NCBI GenBank assembly: GCA_025965125.1
Contig: JAOPXM010000094.1
Span: 1 to 50,456 of the forward strand
Source of the DNA: Nocardioides sp.
Lineage (GTDB): Bacteria > Actinomycetota > Actinomycetes > Propionibacteriales > Nocardioidaceae
Direction of reading: 5' to 3'
Length of the DNA stretch: 50,456 nt
A program made the position numbers and the translations under genes. This document shows, in pieces, positions 9,329-18,006 of the stretch. Under the pieces are notes generated by a model. The model did no database searches. It saw nothing but the letters and a program-made list of their open reading frames with translations, and was not told the DNA's origin. Each line of letters begins with the position of its first letter. The first letter of the stretch is position 1.

Positions 9329-10498
9329 TCAGGAGACGCGCAGGGTGAACCAGGTCGAGTACAGGTCGAGCAGGAACCGGAAGTCATCGCCGCTCACCGT
9401 GACGCTGCCACCCGACCCGGTCAGCGTGACCGTGCCGACCCGGCCACCCCACTCACCGTGGCCGTCCCGGTTCGACACCCGGATGGACCTCAGGTTGCCG
9501 ACCTCCGGCCACTCCGACTCGATGTCCTCGTCGGCCAGCGTCACGCTCCAGGAGTGGTAGGGGTTGCCGGACCAGCCGTCGTAGCCGTCCTTCTTCGCCG
9601 GTAGGTAGGAGAACGCGCCGGCGGAGGTGTAGCCGCCGCTGCTCGCCGAGAACTGGGCGAACACCGGCTTCCCGGACTTCGTCAGGATCTGGTGCGCGGT
9701 CGCGTCCACGGCCGTCGTGGAGGTCGGGTATTCCGCCGAGTAGCCGCCATAGACCTGGCATCGCTCGGTGTCGCAGATCTGGTAGTGGCTGGCGAGCGGT
9801 TCGCGGCGTTCGTACGCCGCATAGGTGCGCGCCGCGATCGCCTGGGCACGCAGCGCCTGTTGGTGCCACACGGACGCGATGACCTCGCTCGGGACGACGC
9901 CCTTGAGATACGCGTCGAGCGGCAGGATGTTGACGGTGTCGCTGTGCGTGGAGCGCAGGATCCCGCGGTACTGCACGCTGCCGGACGGGGTGTAGAGCCG
10001 GATCGGCTGACCCCCGGCCGAGAACTCCGCGCCCCCGACCAGCACGCGCCACCGATGCCAGGCGGAGGTCTTGAACTCGATCTCGCTGCGGCCGGCCGTC
10101 GACGGCACGATCCGCCAGCGCTTGGCGGCGGCTTTTGCCTTCGCCAGGTTCCAGGACTTCCCGGACGTCGTCGCGCGGACCGTCAGGCCGTCGCGCGGAC
10201 CGACCATCACGTCGCGGGTCGTGTCGGCGCTGATCAGCACCTTGACGTTCCCGGTGGCGCGGCCCCACTTGGTGCCGGGGTAGTAGTAGTTGACGATCTG
10301 CCGGTAGCCGAGGCCCTTGCGCGCTGCGCCTTCGGCGCCGTACTGCGAGAGACCGTGTCCGTGCCCGTAACCGTGACCCTTGATCGTGATCGTGGCATTG
10401 CCGGGAATGGTCCAGGTCTCGGCCGCCGCCGCACCGGACGAGGCGAGGGCGACCACGGTGACCGTGGCGGCGATGCCGGTGAGGCGGTGACGGAACAT
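9329..10498 (-). CDS. Secreted SpoIID/LytB-domain protein, copy 2
   Basis: A 389-residue paralogue of the downstream gene with the same plan: signal peptide (MFRHRLTG..., cleavage near residue 26 after AAAA), GHGYGHGHGLSQYGAEGAA signature, GVVPSEV acidic motif and ALRAQAIAARTYAAYERRE. The two copies agree over long blocks, including YPGT, QICDTERCQVYGG versus QLCDTTSCQVYGG, and DGYDGWSGNPYHSWSVTL. The paired cysteines in the CDT-x-x-CQVYGG segment may form a disulfide outside the cell. The ATG has GGGAG about 8 nt upstream; a longer open frame reaches 10747 but has no signals. The gap of 129 bp to copy 1 leaves room for a separate promoter. Confidence 0.88.
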   Translation of the reverse strand: MFRHRLTGIAATVTVVALASSGAAAAETWTIPGNATITIKGHGYGHGHGLSQYGAEGAARKGLGYRQIVNYYYPGTKWGRATGNVKVLISADTTRDVMVGPRDGLTVRATTSGKSWNLAKAKAAAKRWRIVPSTAGRSEIEFKTSAWHRWRVLVGGAEFSAGGQPIRLYTPSGSVQYRGILRSTHSDTVNILPLDAYLKGVVPSEVIASVWHQQALRAQAIAARTYAAYERREPLASHYQICDTERCQVYGGYSAEYPTSTTAVDATAHQILTKSGKPVFAQFSASSGGYTSAGAFSYLPAKKDGYDGWSGNPYHSWSVTLADEDIESEWPEVGNLRSIRVSNRDGHGEWGGRVGTVTLTGSGGSVTVSGDDFRFLLDLYSTWFTLRVS

Positions 10499-10604
10499 CC
10501 GGATCTCCCGAGGGTTGTTGCGGAAACGAGCGGCCAACCTAACCGATGTGCCGTGACGGCCGCGGGCGCCGGAACCCCGCCACCTGGCATACCGTCGGAC
10601 AATC

Positions 10605-11261
10605 ATGTGGACATTCGGGAAGCGCAAGGCACGGCGGCTGCTGGCCGCAGACCAGTTCCGGATGAACCGGCGCGCCACCGACGAGGACATCACGGTGCTC
10701 GGCGAACAGCTCAGCGAGCTGCATGTCGACACGCTCACGGTCGACATCGACGACGAGATGCGGGAGGACTACCAGCGCGCGCTCGACGCCTACGAGAAGG
10801 CCAAGCTCGCGCTTCGGGCGGCCGCGACGTCCGAGGACGTGGCAACCGTCAACACGATCCTGGACGAGTCCCGATTCGCCCGGGCTTGCGTGCTCGCTCG
10901 ACGTGACGGACTGGACCTGCCGAAGCGCCGTGAGTCCTGCTTCTTCAACCCCCAGCACGGGCCCGCCGCCACCGACGCCGACTGGAAGCCGTCGGGCGGG
11001 GTCGCGCGGAGCATCCCGGTGTGCCGCAACGACGCAAACCGCCTGGCCAATGGCGAGCTGCCTCCGGTCCGGATGGTGCGGACGGCCTCCGGTCTGGTCC
11101 CTTGGTACGCCGCCGGTGAGTATCTCGGTGGGACCGGATTCACCACCGCGCACGTGCATGGCGATGACTCGTACCTGACGACCAATGCCATCGCCGAGGC
11201 CCAGATCCGCGCGTCGACCACAGGTCCTGGGGGGATCGCTGGCGGGAGCTCCCGCATCTGA
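10605..11261 (+). CDS. Conserved hypothetical protein with Cys/His-type C-terminal motif
   Basis: A 218-residue soluble protein that I do not recognise by function. The N-terminal half is charged and helical (about residues 1-90, likely coiled coil). The second half has ESCFFNPQHGPA near residue 110 and SIPVCRNDANRLANGELPPVR near residue 140, that is one Cys and one His followed by a second Cys about 25 residues later. This CFFxPxHG...VPVC pattern recurs in actinobacterial proteins of unknown role and could be a metal site, which is inference. It is divergent from the SpoIID-like copy 2. TACCGT lies 9 nt before the ATG at 10605, so a leaderless or nearly leaderless transcript is possible. Confidence 0.75.
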   Translation: MWTFGKRKARRLLAADQFRMNRRATDEDITVLGEQLSELHVDTLTVDIDDEMREDYQRALDAYEKAKLALRAAATSEDVATVNTILDESRFARACVLARRDGLDLPKRRESCFFNPQHGPAATDADWKPSGGVARSIPVCRNDANRLANGELPPVRMVRTASGLVPWYAAGEYLGGTGFTTAHVHGDDSYLTTNAIAEAQIRASTTGPGGIAGGSSRI

Positions 11262-11267
11262 GCCGGC

Positions 11268-12680
11268 TCAGATGCGGTGCAGGCGCCGGGCGGCCTCGGC
11301 GATCGAGCCGCTCATCGACGGGTAGACCGTGAACGCCTGAGCGAGCTGGTCGGCGGTGAGCGACTCGGCCACCGCGATCGACACCGGGTGGATCAGCTCG
11401 CTGGCGCGCGGTCCGACCACCACTCCCCCCACGACGATGCCGGTGCCTGGCCGGCAGAGCAGCTTGACGAACCCGTCGTGCACGCCCTGCATCTTGGCGC
11501 GGGGGTTGCCCGAGAGCGGCAGCATCACGACCTCGGCCTGCATCTCGCCGTTGTCGACCGACTCCTGCGACCAGCCCACGGTCGCGATCTCGGGGGCCGT
11601 GAAGACGTTCGAGGAGACCTTCTTCAGGTCGAGAGGGTGCACGGCATCGCCGAGAAAGTGCCACATCGCCACCCGACCCTGCATCGCGGCCACGGAGGCC
11701 AGCATCAGCACGCCGGTGCAGTCGCCGGCGGCGTAGACGCCGCGGGCCGACGTCCGCGAGACGCGGTCGACGTTGACAAAGCCGCCGTCCTTGAGGATGA
11801 CGCCCCCTTCCTCCAGACCGAGGTCGGCGGTGTTGGGGACCGACCCCAGGGCGAGGATGCAGTGCGAGCCCTCGACGGTCCGGCCGTCGGTGAGCGTGAC
11901 CGTCACGGTGTCCCCGTGGCGGGTCACGGACTCCATCCGCGACCGGGAGAGCAGCTTCATCCCGCGCCGGATCGAGACCTCCTCCAGCACGGCCGAGGCG
12001 TCGGCGTCCTCACCGGGCAGCACCCGGTCCCGTGAGGACACGAGGGTGACGTCGATGCCGAGCGCCAGGTAGGCGCTGGCGAACTCCGCGCCGGTGACAC
12101 CGGAGCCGACCACGATGAGCTTCGTCGGCACCTCGGTGAGGTCGTAGACCTGCTCCCACGTGAGGATCCGCTCGCCGTCGGGCAGCGCGGTGGGCAGCGT
12201 CCGCGGGGCTGCTCCCGTGGCGACGAGCACGGCGTCGGCCTCGAGCACCTCCTCGCCGCCGTCGGCGAGCGCGGCCACGACGCGACCCGGTCCGTCGAGC
12301 CGGCCACGACCCCGGACGACCGTGACGCCCTCCTTGGCGAGCCGCCGGCCGATGTCCGCGGACTGGTCGGCCGCGAGCTGCTTGACCCGTGCGTTCACGC
12401 GCGCGAGGTCGACACGGAGGCTGGTCGCCGCGTCGCCCTCACGGTCCTGGAAGTTGACGCCGAGCTCCGCCGCACCCGCCACGTCGGTCATCAGCTCGGC
12501 CGTGGCGATCAGGGTCTTGCTCGGCACGCAGTCGGTGAGGACGGCCGAGCCGCCGATCCCGTCGGAGTCGACGACCGTGACCCTGGCACCGAGCTGCGCC
12601 GCGACCAGGGCGGACTCGTAGCCACCGGGGCCGCCACCGATGATGACGACCCGCTCGGTGGTTGCTCGGGTCGGCGGCAT
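11268..12680 (-). CDS. lpdA: NAD(P)H-quinone dehydrogenase, LpdA-type flavoprotein disulfide reductase homologue
   Basis: A 470-residue FAD protein of the disulfide reductase fold: FAD site VVIIGGGPGGYESALVAAQ at the N-terminus, NAD(P) site VVGSGVTGAEFASAY near residue 180 and an FAD contact GVYAAGDCTG near residue 310. The redox pair of true Lpd is not kept: where Lpd has CLNVGC this protein has AVLTDC, and the C-terminal catalytic HPT is YPS. That loss is the mark of M. tuberculosis LpdA (Rv3303c), a quinone reductase and not a lipoamide dehydrogenase. The ATG shares one base with the lpd stop upstream (TGATG), so both are cotranscribed. Reaction assigned from the family. Confidence 0.88.
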   Translation of the reverse strand: MPPTRATTERVVIIGGGPGGYESALVAAQLGARVTVVDSDGIGGSAVLTDCVPSKTLIATAELMTDVAGAAELGVNFQDREGDAATSLRVDLARVNARVKQLAADQSADIGRRLAKEGVTVVRGRGRLDGPGRVVAALADGGEEVLEADAVLVATGAAPRTLPTALPDGERILTWEQVYDLTEVPTKLIVVGSGVTGAEFASAYLALGIDVTLVSSRDRVLPGEDADASAVLEEVSIRRGMKLLSRSRMESVTRHGDTVTVTLTDGRTVEGSHCILALGSVPNTADLGLEEGGVILKDGGFVNVDRVSRTSARGVYAAGDCTGVLMLASVAAMQGRVAMWHFLGDAVHPLDLKKVSSNVFTAPEIATVGWSQESVDNGEMQAEVVMLPLSGNPRAKMQGVHDGFVKLLCRPGTGIVVGGVVVGPRASELIHPVSIAVAESLTADQLAQAFTVYPSMSGSIAEAARRLHRI

Positions 12681-14083
12681 CAGAAGTTGATCATGTGACC
12701 GGCGATGCCGTGGACGGCTTCCTTGACGGCCTCCGACAGCGTCGGGTGGGCGAAGATGTTGCGCGCCACCTCGTCCGCGGTGAGGTCCCACTGCTGGGCC
12801 AGTGTCAGCGCGGGCAGCTGCTCGGTGACGTCCGGCCCGATCAGGTGGGCGCCGAGGAACTCGTTGTGCTCCGCGTCGGCCACGATCTTCACGAACCCGA
12901 CCGCTTCGCCCAGCCCCTGGGCCTTGCCGTTCGCGGAGAACGGGAACGTGGCGGTCTTGACGTCGTACCCCTTGTCCCTGGCCTGCTGCTCGGAGTAGCC
13001 GAAGCTGCCGATCTGCGGCTGGCAGTAGGTCGCGCGGGGAATCATGTCGAAGTTGATCTCCATGGTCTCGGCGCCGGCGATCGTCTCCGCCGCGACGATG
13101 CCCATCGCCTCGGCCGCGTGGGCGAGCATCATCTTTCCGGTCACGTCGCCGATGGCGTAGACCCCGTCGACGTTGGTGCGGCCGCGGCCGTCGATGGCGA
13201 TCGCCCCCCGGTCGGTGAGCTCGACGCCGGCCGTCTCGAGCCCGTAGCCCTCGACCCGCGGCGCGAACCCGATGGCCTGCAGGACCTTGTCCGCCTCAAG
13301 GACCTCCTGGGTGCCGTCCTTGCTGACGGTGACCTTGACCTTGTCCCCGCTGTCGTCGATCGACTCGACCTTGGTGGAGAGCAGCACGTTGACGCCGAGC
13401 TTCTTGTAGTGCTTGAGCAGCTCCTTGGAGACATCCGCGTCCTCGGTGGGGACCATCCGGTCGAGGAACTCCACGATCGTCACGTCGACCCCGAAGTTCT
13501 TCATTACGTAGGCGAACTCGACGCCGATGGCGCCCGAGCCGGCGATGATGATGGAGCCCGGAAGGTTTTCGTCGAGGATCTGCTCCTCGTAGGTCACCAC
13601 GCGCTCGCTCAGCGAGGTGCCCGGCACCAGTCGGGTCTTCGCCCCGGTGGCGAGGATCAGGTTGTCGCAGGTGTACGACGCCATCTGACCGTCGCGCTGC
13701 TTGACGTCGATCCCGTGCTTGCCGTCCTTGGCGCCGGTCAGGGTGCCCCAGCCGTCGATCTCGGTGATCTTGTTCTTCTTCATCAGGAAGTGGACGCCCT
13801 TGACGATGCCCGCGGACACCTGACGACTGCGCTTGAACGTCGGCCCGTAGGCCATCGTGGCGTCGCCCTCGATGCCGAACTTGTCCTTCTCGTGCGTCAG
13901 CACGTGGGCGAGCTCGGCGTTCCTGAGCAGCGCCTTGGAGGGGATGCAGCCGACGTTGAGGCACACCCCGCCCCAGTACTTGTCCTCGATGACGGCTACG
14001 GACTTGCCGAGCTGGGCCGCGCGGATCGCCGCGACGTACCCTCCGGGGCCGGCACCAAGGACGAGGACATCGAAGTGGGTCAC
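12680..14083 (-). CDS. lpd: Dihydrolipoyl dehydrogenase (E3)
   Basis: A 467-residue dihydrolipoamide dehydrogenase that reoxidises lipoyl groups of 2-oxoacid dehydrogenase complexes with NAD+. It has the FAD loop [17 protein letters not shown] at residue 11, the redox-active disulfide [14 protein letters not shown] near residue 45, an NAD loop [13 protein letters not shown] near residue 180 and the catalytic AHPTLSEA near the C-terminus. The GTG at 14083 is preferred because it places the first residues correctly for the family and has a -10 box exactly 7 nt upstream; an in-frame ATG 19 codons earlier lacks both supports. Transcribed with lpdA downstream. Confidence 0.95.
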   Translation of the reverse strand: MTHFDVLVLGAGPGGYVAAIRAAQLGKSVAVIEDKYWGGVCLNVGCIPSKALLRNAELAHVLTHEKDKFGIEGDATMAYGPTFKRSRQVSAGIVKGVHFLMKKNKITEIDGWGTLTGAKDGKHGIDVKQRDGQMASYTCDNLILATGAKTRLVPGTSLSERVVTYEEQILDENLPGSIIIAGSGAIGVEFAYVMKNFGVDVTIVEFLDRMVPTEDADVSKELLKHYKKLGVNVLLSTKVESIDDSGDKVKVTVSKDGTQEVLEADKVLQAIGFAPRVEGYGLETAGVELTDRGAIAIDGRGRTNVDGVYAIGDVTGKMMLAHAAEAMGIVAAETIAGAETMEINFDMIPRATYCQPQIGSFGYSEQQARDKGYDVKTATFPFSANGKAQGLGEAVGFVKIVADAEHNEFLGAHLIGPDVTEQLPALTLAQQWDLTADEVARNIFAHPTLSEAVKEAVHGIAGHMINF

Positions 14084-14090
14084 GCCCGCA

Positions 14091-14096
14091 AGCCTA
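14091..14096 (-). promoter_or_regulatory. -10 box of leaderless promoter for lpd-lpdA
   Basis: TAGGCT on the minus strand, 7 nt before the GTG at 14083, with no ribosome binding site between. It is divergent from the leaderless promoter at 14141 for the next gene. Confidence 0.6.
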
Positions 14097-14140
14097 GGAG
14101 CAACCGGTGAGGGCCACAAAGGTGGGCCGTACGAGGGCAC

Positions 14141-14146
14141 TAGTCT
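14141..14146 (+). promoter_or_regulatory. -10 box of leaderless promoter for the cyclotransferase-like gene
   Basis: TAGTCT, 7 nt before the GTG at 14154. It shares a 70-bp divergent promoter region with lpd. Confidence 0.6.
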
Positions 14147-14153
14147 TTCGCGG

Positions 14154-14606
14154 GTGACGCTGTACGCCGCCTACGGGACCAATCTGGATCCGGCCAGGAT
14201 GGGCGAGCGTTGCCCCCACTCTCCCCTGCGCACCACCGGCTGGCTCACGGGGTGGCGACTCACGTTCGGCGGTGAGGAGCACGGCTGGGACGGGTCCCTG
14301 TCGACCATCGTCCAGGACCCGCTCGACCAGGTCTTCGTGGCCGTCTACGACATCACCCGGGAGGACGAGCAGCAGCTCGACGGCTGGGAGGCGGCCGACT
14401 CCGGGCTCTACCGCAAGACCAAGGTCCGGGTCAGCACGATGACCGGGGAGATCGTCGTGTGGACCTACGTGCTCGACGGCTACGAGGGCGGCCTCCCTTC
14501 GGCGTCGTACCTCGGCGTGCTGGCCGACGCCGCGGAGGCGGCGGACGCCCCCGACGACTATGTGGCCGCGTTGCGCCGGCGCCCCTGCCGCTCGACCGGG
14601 CTCTGA
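14154..14606 (+). CDS. Gamma-glutamylcyclotransferase-fold (AIG2-like) protein
   Basis: A 150-residue protein of the gamma-glutamylcyclotransferase fold: the N-terminal [13 protein letters not shown] is the family's Y-G-(S/T)-N-x-x substrate loop, and an acidic residue in the EQQLDGWEA segment is in the place of the catalytic Glu. Related enzymes release 5-oxoproline from gamma-glutamyl amines or trim other amino-acid adducts; the substrate here is unknown. Its position between lpdA/lpd and punA matches Rv3304 of M. tuberculosis, which I recall as the same family. The GTG start is supported by the -10 box 7 nt upstream; the open frame upstream is only antisense to lpd. Confidence 0.82.
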   Translation: MTLYAAYGTNLDPARMGERCPHSPLRTTGWLTGWRLTFGGEEHGWDGSLSTIVQDPLDQVFVAVYDITREDEQQLDGWEAADSGLYRKTKVRVSTMTGEIVVWTYVLDGYEGGLPSASYLGVLADAAEAADAPDDYVAALRRRPCRSTGL

Positions 14607-14709
14607 GCTGTCGCTCGTCGCGAGGATCCGGACACCGCCGTGCACTGACGGCGGCTCGTGAACATGTGACCCAGTCGACACCGGAGCCGTCAAACGCGAT
14701 TTCCACCCC

Positions 14710-14715
14710 TAGGAT
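14710..14715 (+). promoter_or_regulatory. -10 box of leaderless promoter for punA
   Basis: TAGGAT, 7 nt before the GTG at 14723, with no Shine-Dalgarno sequence in the gap. It lies 104 nt after the stop of the cyclotransferase-like gene. Confidence 0.6.
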
Positions 14716-14722
14716 CACTGCC

Positions 14723-15529
14723 GTGACCGACGTGAGGACCAGCGCCGACGCGCTTGCCCAGGAAGCCGCCGACCGGCTTCGCGCGCTCACGGGTGTGGAC
14801 CACCATGACGTCGCACTGGTGCTCGGATCCGGTTGGTTGCCCGCGGTCGACGCGCTCGGGGAGGCCACTGCCGAGATCGCGACCACCGACCTGCCCGGCT
14901 TCTCGGCTGCTGCCGTCGCAGGCCATTCCGGGAAGATCCGGTCCGTGCGCGCCGGGGATCGCAACCTGCTCGTGTTCCTGAGCCGGACCCACTACTACGA
15001 AGGCAGGGGCGTGGCCGCGGTCGTGCACCCGGTCCGCACCGCGGCGAAAGCAGGCTGCTCGACCATCGTGCTGACCAACGGCTGCGGTGGGCTCCGGGAG
15101 ACCTGGACCCCGGGGACGCCCGTCCTGATCAGTGACCACATCAACCTCACCGGCTGCTCCCCGATCGAGGGCGCGCACTTCGTCGACCTCACCGACCTCT
15201 ACAGCAGTCGACTTCGTGCGATGTGCCGCGAGATGGACCCCAGCCTCGACGAGGGCGTCTACGTTCAGTTTCCCGGCCCCCACTATGAGACTCCCGCCGA
15301 GATCGGCATGGTCCGGGCGATCGGGGGTCACTTGGTGGGCATGAGTACGACGCTGGAGGCCATCGCAGCCCGCGAGGCGGGCATGGAGGTGCTCGGGATC
15401 AGCCTGGTCACGAACCTGGCCGCCGGGATCAGCGGCGAGCCCCTCGACCACGAAGAGGTCCTCGAAGCCGGGCGCGCTGCGGCATCGAGGATGGGTGACC
15501 TGCTCGGCAAGATCGTGCCGGGGATCTGA
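14723..15529 (+). CDS. punA: Purine nucleoside phosphorylase (trimeric, PNP/MTAP family)
   Basis: A 268-residue phosphorylase that splits purine nucleosides and deoxynucleosides with phosphate into base and (deoxy)ribose-1-phosphate. Family marks are LVLGSGW near residue 34 (phosphate loop), AGHSGKI, FLSRTHYYEG, TNGCGGL, GPHYETPAEI and the base-binding NLAAGI segment near residue 230. Length fits the low-molecular-mass trimeric class. The GTG start is chosen from the 7-nt -10 spacing and N-terminal homology; a longer open frame upstream overlaps the previous gene. The TetR gene follows after 8 nt and is probably on the same transcript. It feeds the mutase and aldolase genes further along. Confidence 0.93.
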   Translation: MTDVRTSADALAQEAADRLRALTGVDHHDVALVLGSGWLPAVDALGEATAEIATTDLPGFSAAAVAGHSGKIRSVRAGDRNLLVFLSRTHYYEGRGVAAVVHPVRTAAKAGCSTIVLTNGCGGLRETWTPGTPVLISDHINLTGCSPIEGAHFVDLTDLYSSRLRAMCREMDPSLDEGVYVQFPGPHYETPAEIGMVRAIGGHLVGMSTTLEAIAAREAGMEVLGISLVTNLAAGISGEPLDHEEVLEAGRAAASRMGDLLGKIVPGI

Positions 15530-15537
15530 GCTCCTCG

Positions 15538-16173
15538 ATGACAGTCTCTGCTAACGACACCCGGCAGCGGCTCATCGACGCCGCGACCCGCGCGTTCGCG
15601 GATCACGGCGTCATCGGGGCATCCCTGCTCGAGATCACCCGGCAGGCCGGGCAGCGCAACCGCGGTGCTGTGCACTACCACTTCGGCTCCCGTGAGGGCA
15701 TGCTCGTGGCCGTCCTCGAACAACAGGCGGACTTCCTGTCGGTCCGTGAGGGTGAGCTCCTCGACCGGGCGCAGGCCCGGCCCGACGACGACCTCAACTC
15801 CGTGATCGAGGCGATCGTGCGCCCCACCGTCGAGCTGGCGGAGACCGGGTGGCGCGGCCGCTGCTACCTCGTCATCGTCGGTGACGTCGTTGAGCAGGAC
15901 CAGTCGAAGCTCGCCGACGAGGTGCCGGAGGCGTTGCGACGTACCGGTGGCTACGAGGTCTACGCCCTGCTCGCCGAGCGGATGCCGCCCATGCCGGAGG
16001 AGCTGCGCAACGAGCGCATGGCGCTGGCCACCAGCTTCATCCTCCACTCCGTCGCGGACCGGGCCCGGGCGACGGAGCACCCGGAGACCAGCCGCGCGCA
16101 GCTCGAGACCGAGCCCTTCATCCAGAACCTGATTGCGATGGTCGCCGGCATGGTGGCCGCGCCGTTGACGTGA
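15538..16173 (+). CDS. TetR family transcriptional regulator
   Basis: A 211-residue one-component regulator. The N-terminal 60 residues are a TetR helix-turn-helix (RQRLIDAATRAFADHG, then SLLEITRQAGQRNRGAVHYHFGSREGM). The C-terminal 130 residues are helical and would bind an effector that I cannot name. It starts 8 nt after punA with only a weak GAG upstream, so it is probably translated from the punA transcript. Whether it controls punA, the dehydrogenase downstream or something else is not visible; I found no clear palindrome near it. Confidence 0.9.
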   Translation: MTVSANDTRQRLIDAATRAFADHGVIGASLLEITRQAGQRNRGAVHYHFGSREGMLVAVLEQQADFLSVREGELLDRAQARPDDDLNSVIEAIVRPTVELAETGWRGRCYLVIVGDVVEQDQSKLADEVPEALRRTGGYEVYALLAERMPPMPEELRNERMALATSFILHSVADRARATEHPETSRAQLETEPFIQNLIAMVAGMVAAPLT

Positions 16174-16229
16174 AGCCCGCGACCCGGCGTACCTCGGTGA
16201 GCGTCCCCGCGGCGCCTTCGGCGAGCAGA

Positions 16230-16235
16230 TAGCCT
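16230..16235 (+). promoter_or_regulatory. -10 box of leaderless promoter for the uronate-dehydrogenase-like gene
   Basis: TAGCCT, 7 nt before the GTG at 16243. No ribosome binding site lies in the gap. Confidence 0.6.
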
Positions 16236-16242
16236 TCTGCGC

Positions 16243-17040
16243 GTGAGAGTCCTCGTCACCGGAGCCGCCGGAAGCATCGGCCAGGTGCTGGTCCCGGGCC
16301 TCACCGATCGCGGTCATGAAGTCGTCGGGCTCGACCGGGTCCCGCAGCCCGAGGGCCACGACGGGCGTTGGTACACCCTGGACGCCACCGATCCCGATGC
16401 CGTGGCCGCGGTCTTCGAGGAGGAGTCGATCAACGGCGTGGTGCACCTCGCGGGCCACCCCGGCGAGTCGAGCCTGCCGGACGCGCTGACCTCCCACGTG
16501 GTGACGACCGCCGCCCTGCTCGACGCCATGGTCGAGCACGACGTCACCCGGTTCGTCTACGCCTCGTCGAACCACGCCGTCGGCCGCACCCCGCGCCGCG
16601 ACCAGGTGACGGTCGACACGCGGCCTCGCCCCGACACGTTCTACGGCGTCGGCAAGGTCGCGGCCGAGGCCGTGCTCAGCCTGTACGCCGATCGCTACGG
16701 CATCGACGCCGTCTCCTGTCGGATCGGGTCCTTCCTGCCGCAGCCCGAGAGCGTCCGGGCGCTGTCCACCTGGCTCTCGCACGACGACTGCGTCCGGATG
16801 GTCGAGGCCGCCCTGACCGCGCCGGCGCCCGGCTTCGCGGTGCTCTACGGCATCTCCGCGAACACCCGGGCCTGGTGGGACCTCGAGCCGGGGCGGGCCC
16901 TGGGCTACGAGCCGCAGGACGATGCCGAGGACTTCGTCGACCGGGTCGCCGCAGCGCCCGACGACGAGGTCGAGGCGGCGCACGTGGGCGGACCGTTCGC
17001 CACCGAGCGGTTCTACCGCCCCGCCCTCGATCGCGCCTGA
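16243..17040 (+). CDS. NAD-dependent epimerase/dehydratase family, uronate-dehydrogenase-like
   Basis: A 265-residue short-chain reductase of the extended type: nucleotide loop VTGAAGSIGQVL at the N-terminus, acidic residue LDRV near residue 31 favouring NAD, catalytic Ser near ASSNHAVG and Tyr/Lys in FYGVGKVAAE. The SSNHxxG, YGVxK, RIGSFLPQP and TWLSHDD segments together are typical of uronate dehydrogenases, which oxidise glucuronate or galacturonate to aldaric lactones. The assignment is by motif only. The GTG start has a leaderless -10 box. The next gene follows 8 nt after the stop. Confidence 0.8.
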   Translation: MRVLVTGAAGSIGQVLVPGLTDRGHEVVGLDRVPQPEGHDGRWYTLDATDPDAVAAVFEEESINGVVHLAGHPGESSLPDALTSHVVTTAALLDAMVEHDVTRFVYASSNHAVGRTPRRDQVTVDTRPRPDTFYGVGKVAAEAVLSLYADRYGIDAVSCRIGSFLPQPESVRALSTWLSHDDCVRMVEAALTAPAPGFAVLYGISANTRAWWDLEPGRALGYEPQDDAEDFVDRVAAAPDDEVEAAHVGGPFATERFYRPALDRA

Positions 17041-17048
17041 GTGCCGAC

Positions 17049-17546
17049 GTGCCGACCAACCGGGAAGAGCGCCTCGCGCGTCCCCGAGCCCAGCGGGTCG
17101 CGCTCGAGATCCTCGGTTGGTTCCTCGTGGTCGCGGGCATCATCGCGATCCCGCTGCCCGGGCCCGGACTGCTGATCCTGGCCCTCGGCCTCTGGGTGCA
17201 CTCGCTCAGCTACGAATGGGCCGAGCGGCTCCTCGAGCCGGTGCAGCGCCAGGCCCTGCGCTCCGCCGCCGACAGCGTCAAGACGTGGCCCCGGATAGTG
17301 CTCAGCAGCATCGGCGCCCTGTGGCTCATCGGCATGGGTGTCCTGTGGTGGGTGCAGCCGGGTGCCCCGGGGTGGTGGCCGGTCGACGAGAAGTGGTGGC
17401 TCCTGGGCGGCAGGTTCACCGGGGTCGTGTTCGTGGGCTCCGGCCTCGCGGCCTACGCACTGCTCGGCTGGAGCATGAAGCGCTTTCGCTACGGCGGCGA
17501 CAACATCGACGAGTACCTCGATGAGCACTTCCCCGAGGACGACTGA
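17049..17546 (+). CDS. PGPGW-motif small membrane protein
   Basis: A 165-residue membrane protein with about four hydrophobic segments. The segment IAIPLPGPGLLILALGLWVHS near residue 35 matches the PGPGW (TIGR02611-type) actinobacterial membrane family. The C-terminus is acidic (EYLDEHFPEDD). A GTG start is chosen because no ATG exists in frame before the motif; the upstream open frame is antisense or out of phase with the dehydrogenase. Function is unknown. It is likely cotranscribed with the preceding gene. Confidence 0.75.
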   Translation: MPTNREERLARPRAQRVALEILGWFLVVAGIIAIPLPGPGLLILALGLWVHSLSYEWAERLLEPVQRQALRSAADSVKTWPRIVLSSIGALWLIGMGVLWWVQPGAPGWWPVDEKWWLLGGRFTGVVFVGSGLAAYALLGWSMKRFRYGGDNIDEYLDEHFPEDD

Positions 17547-17564
17547 AGACCACCCGACGGCCAC

Positions 17565-17595
17565 TTGACCTGGAGTGCACTCCAGGGCGGAGACT
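17565..17595 (+). promoter_or_regulatory. MerR-type promoter and operator in front of merR
   Basis: A -35 TTGACC (17565-17570) is followed after a 19-nt spacer by the -10-like GAGACT (17590-17595). The long spacer contains the perfect 18-bp palindrome CCTGGAGTGCACTCCAGG at 17569-17586. An over-long spacer carrying the operator is the hallmark of MerR-activated promoters. The ATG follows only 6 nt after the -10, so the transcript is leaderless or nearly so. GGAGA also lies just before the ATG, but too close for standard spacing. Confidence 0.8.
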
Positions 17596-17601
17596 GGAGA
17601 C

Positions 17602-18006
17602 ATGACCGCTCCGAGGACCGTGCCCGCCACCTGGACGATCGCCGAGGCGTCAGCCCGCTCCGGGCTCTCGGCGGACACCTTGCGCTACTACGAGCGCGAC
17701 GGGCTGATGCTGCAGGCGGTCGGACGGTCCGCGACCGGCCATCGCCGCTACACCGAGCACGACCTCGGCTGGATCACGCTGATCACCCGGCTGCGCTCCA
17801 CGGGGATGCCGATCCGCGACGTACGCCGTTACGCCGACCTGGTGCGCCAGGGCGACGGCAACGAGGCCCACCGCCTCGACCTGCTCCGCGCCCACCGCCA
17901 GCAGGTGCTCACCCAGCTCGCGGAGGTCCAGGAGCACCTGGGCGCGATCGACGCCAAGATCGGGATCTACCTCGAGAAGTTGGAACGCTTCGAGATCGGG
18001 GCTTGA
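17602..18006 (+). CDS. MerR family transcriptional regulator
   Basis: A 134-residue MerR regulator: winged helix-turn-helix at residues 10-75 (WTIAEASARSGLSADTLRYYERDGLM, then HRRYTEHDLGWI), followed by the long dimerisation helix to about residue 125. It lacks the C-terminal cysteines of metal-sensing members and resembles the AdhR/NmlR group, which responds to reactive aldehydes or similar stress and controls oxidoreductases. The same 18-bp palindrome stands in front of this gene and the next, so it probably controls itself and the aldo-keto reductase. Effector inferred from family and neighbour only. Confidence 0.9.
   Translation: MTAPRTVPATWTIAEASARSGLSADTLRYYERDGLMLQAVGRSATGHRRYTEHDLGWITLITRLRSTGMPIRDVRRYADLVRQGDGNEAHRLDLLRAHRQQVLTQLAEVQEHLGAIDAKIGIYLEKLERFEIGA

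Noticed and set aside
8000-10498. Sporulation genes
   Set aside because: The SpoIID/LytB domain also occurs in non-sporulating actinobacteria, and no other sporulation gene is in the window.
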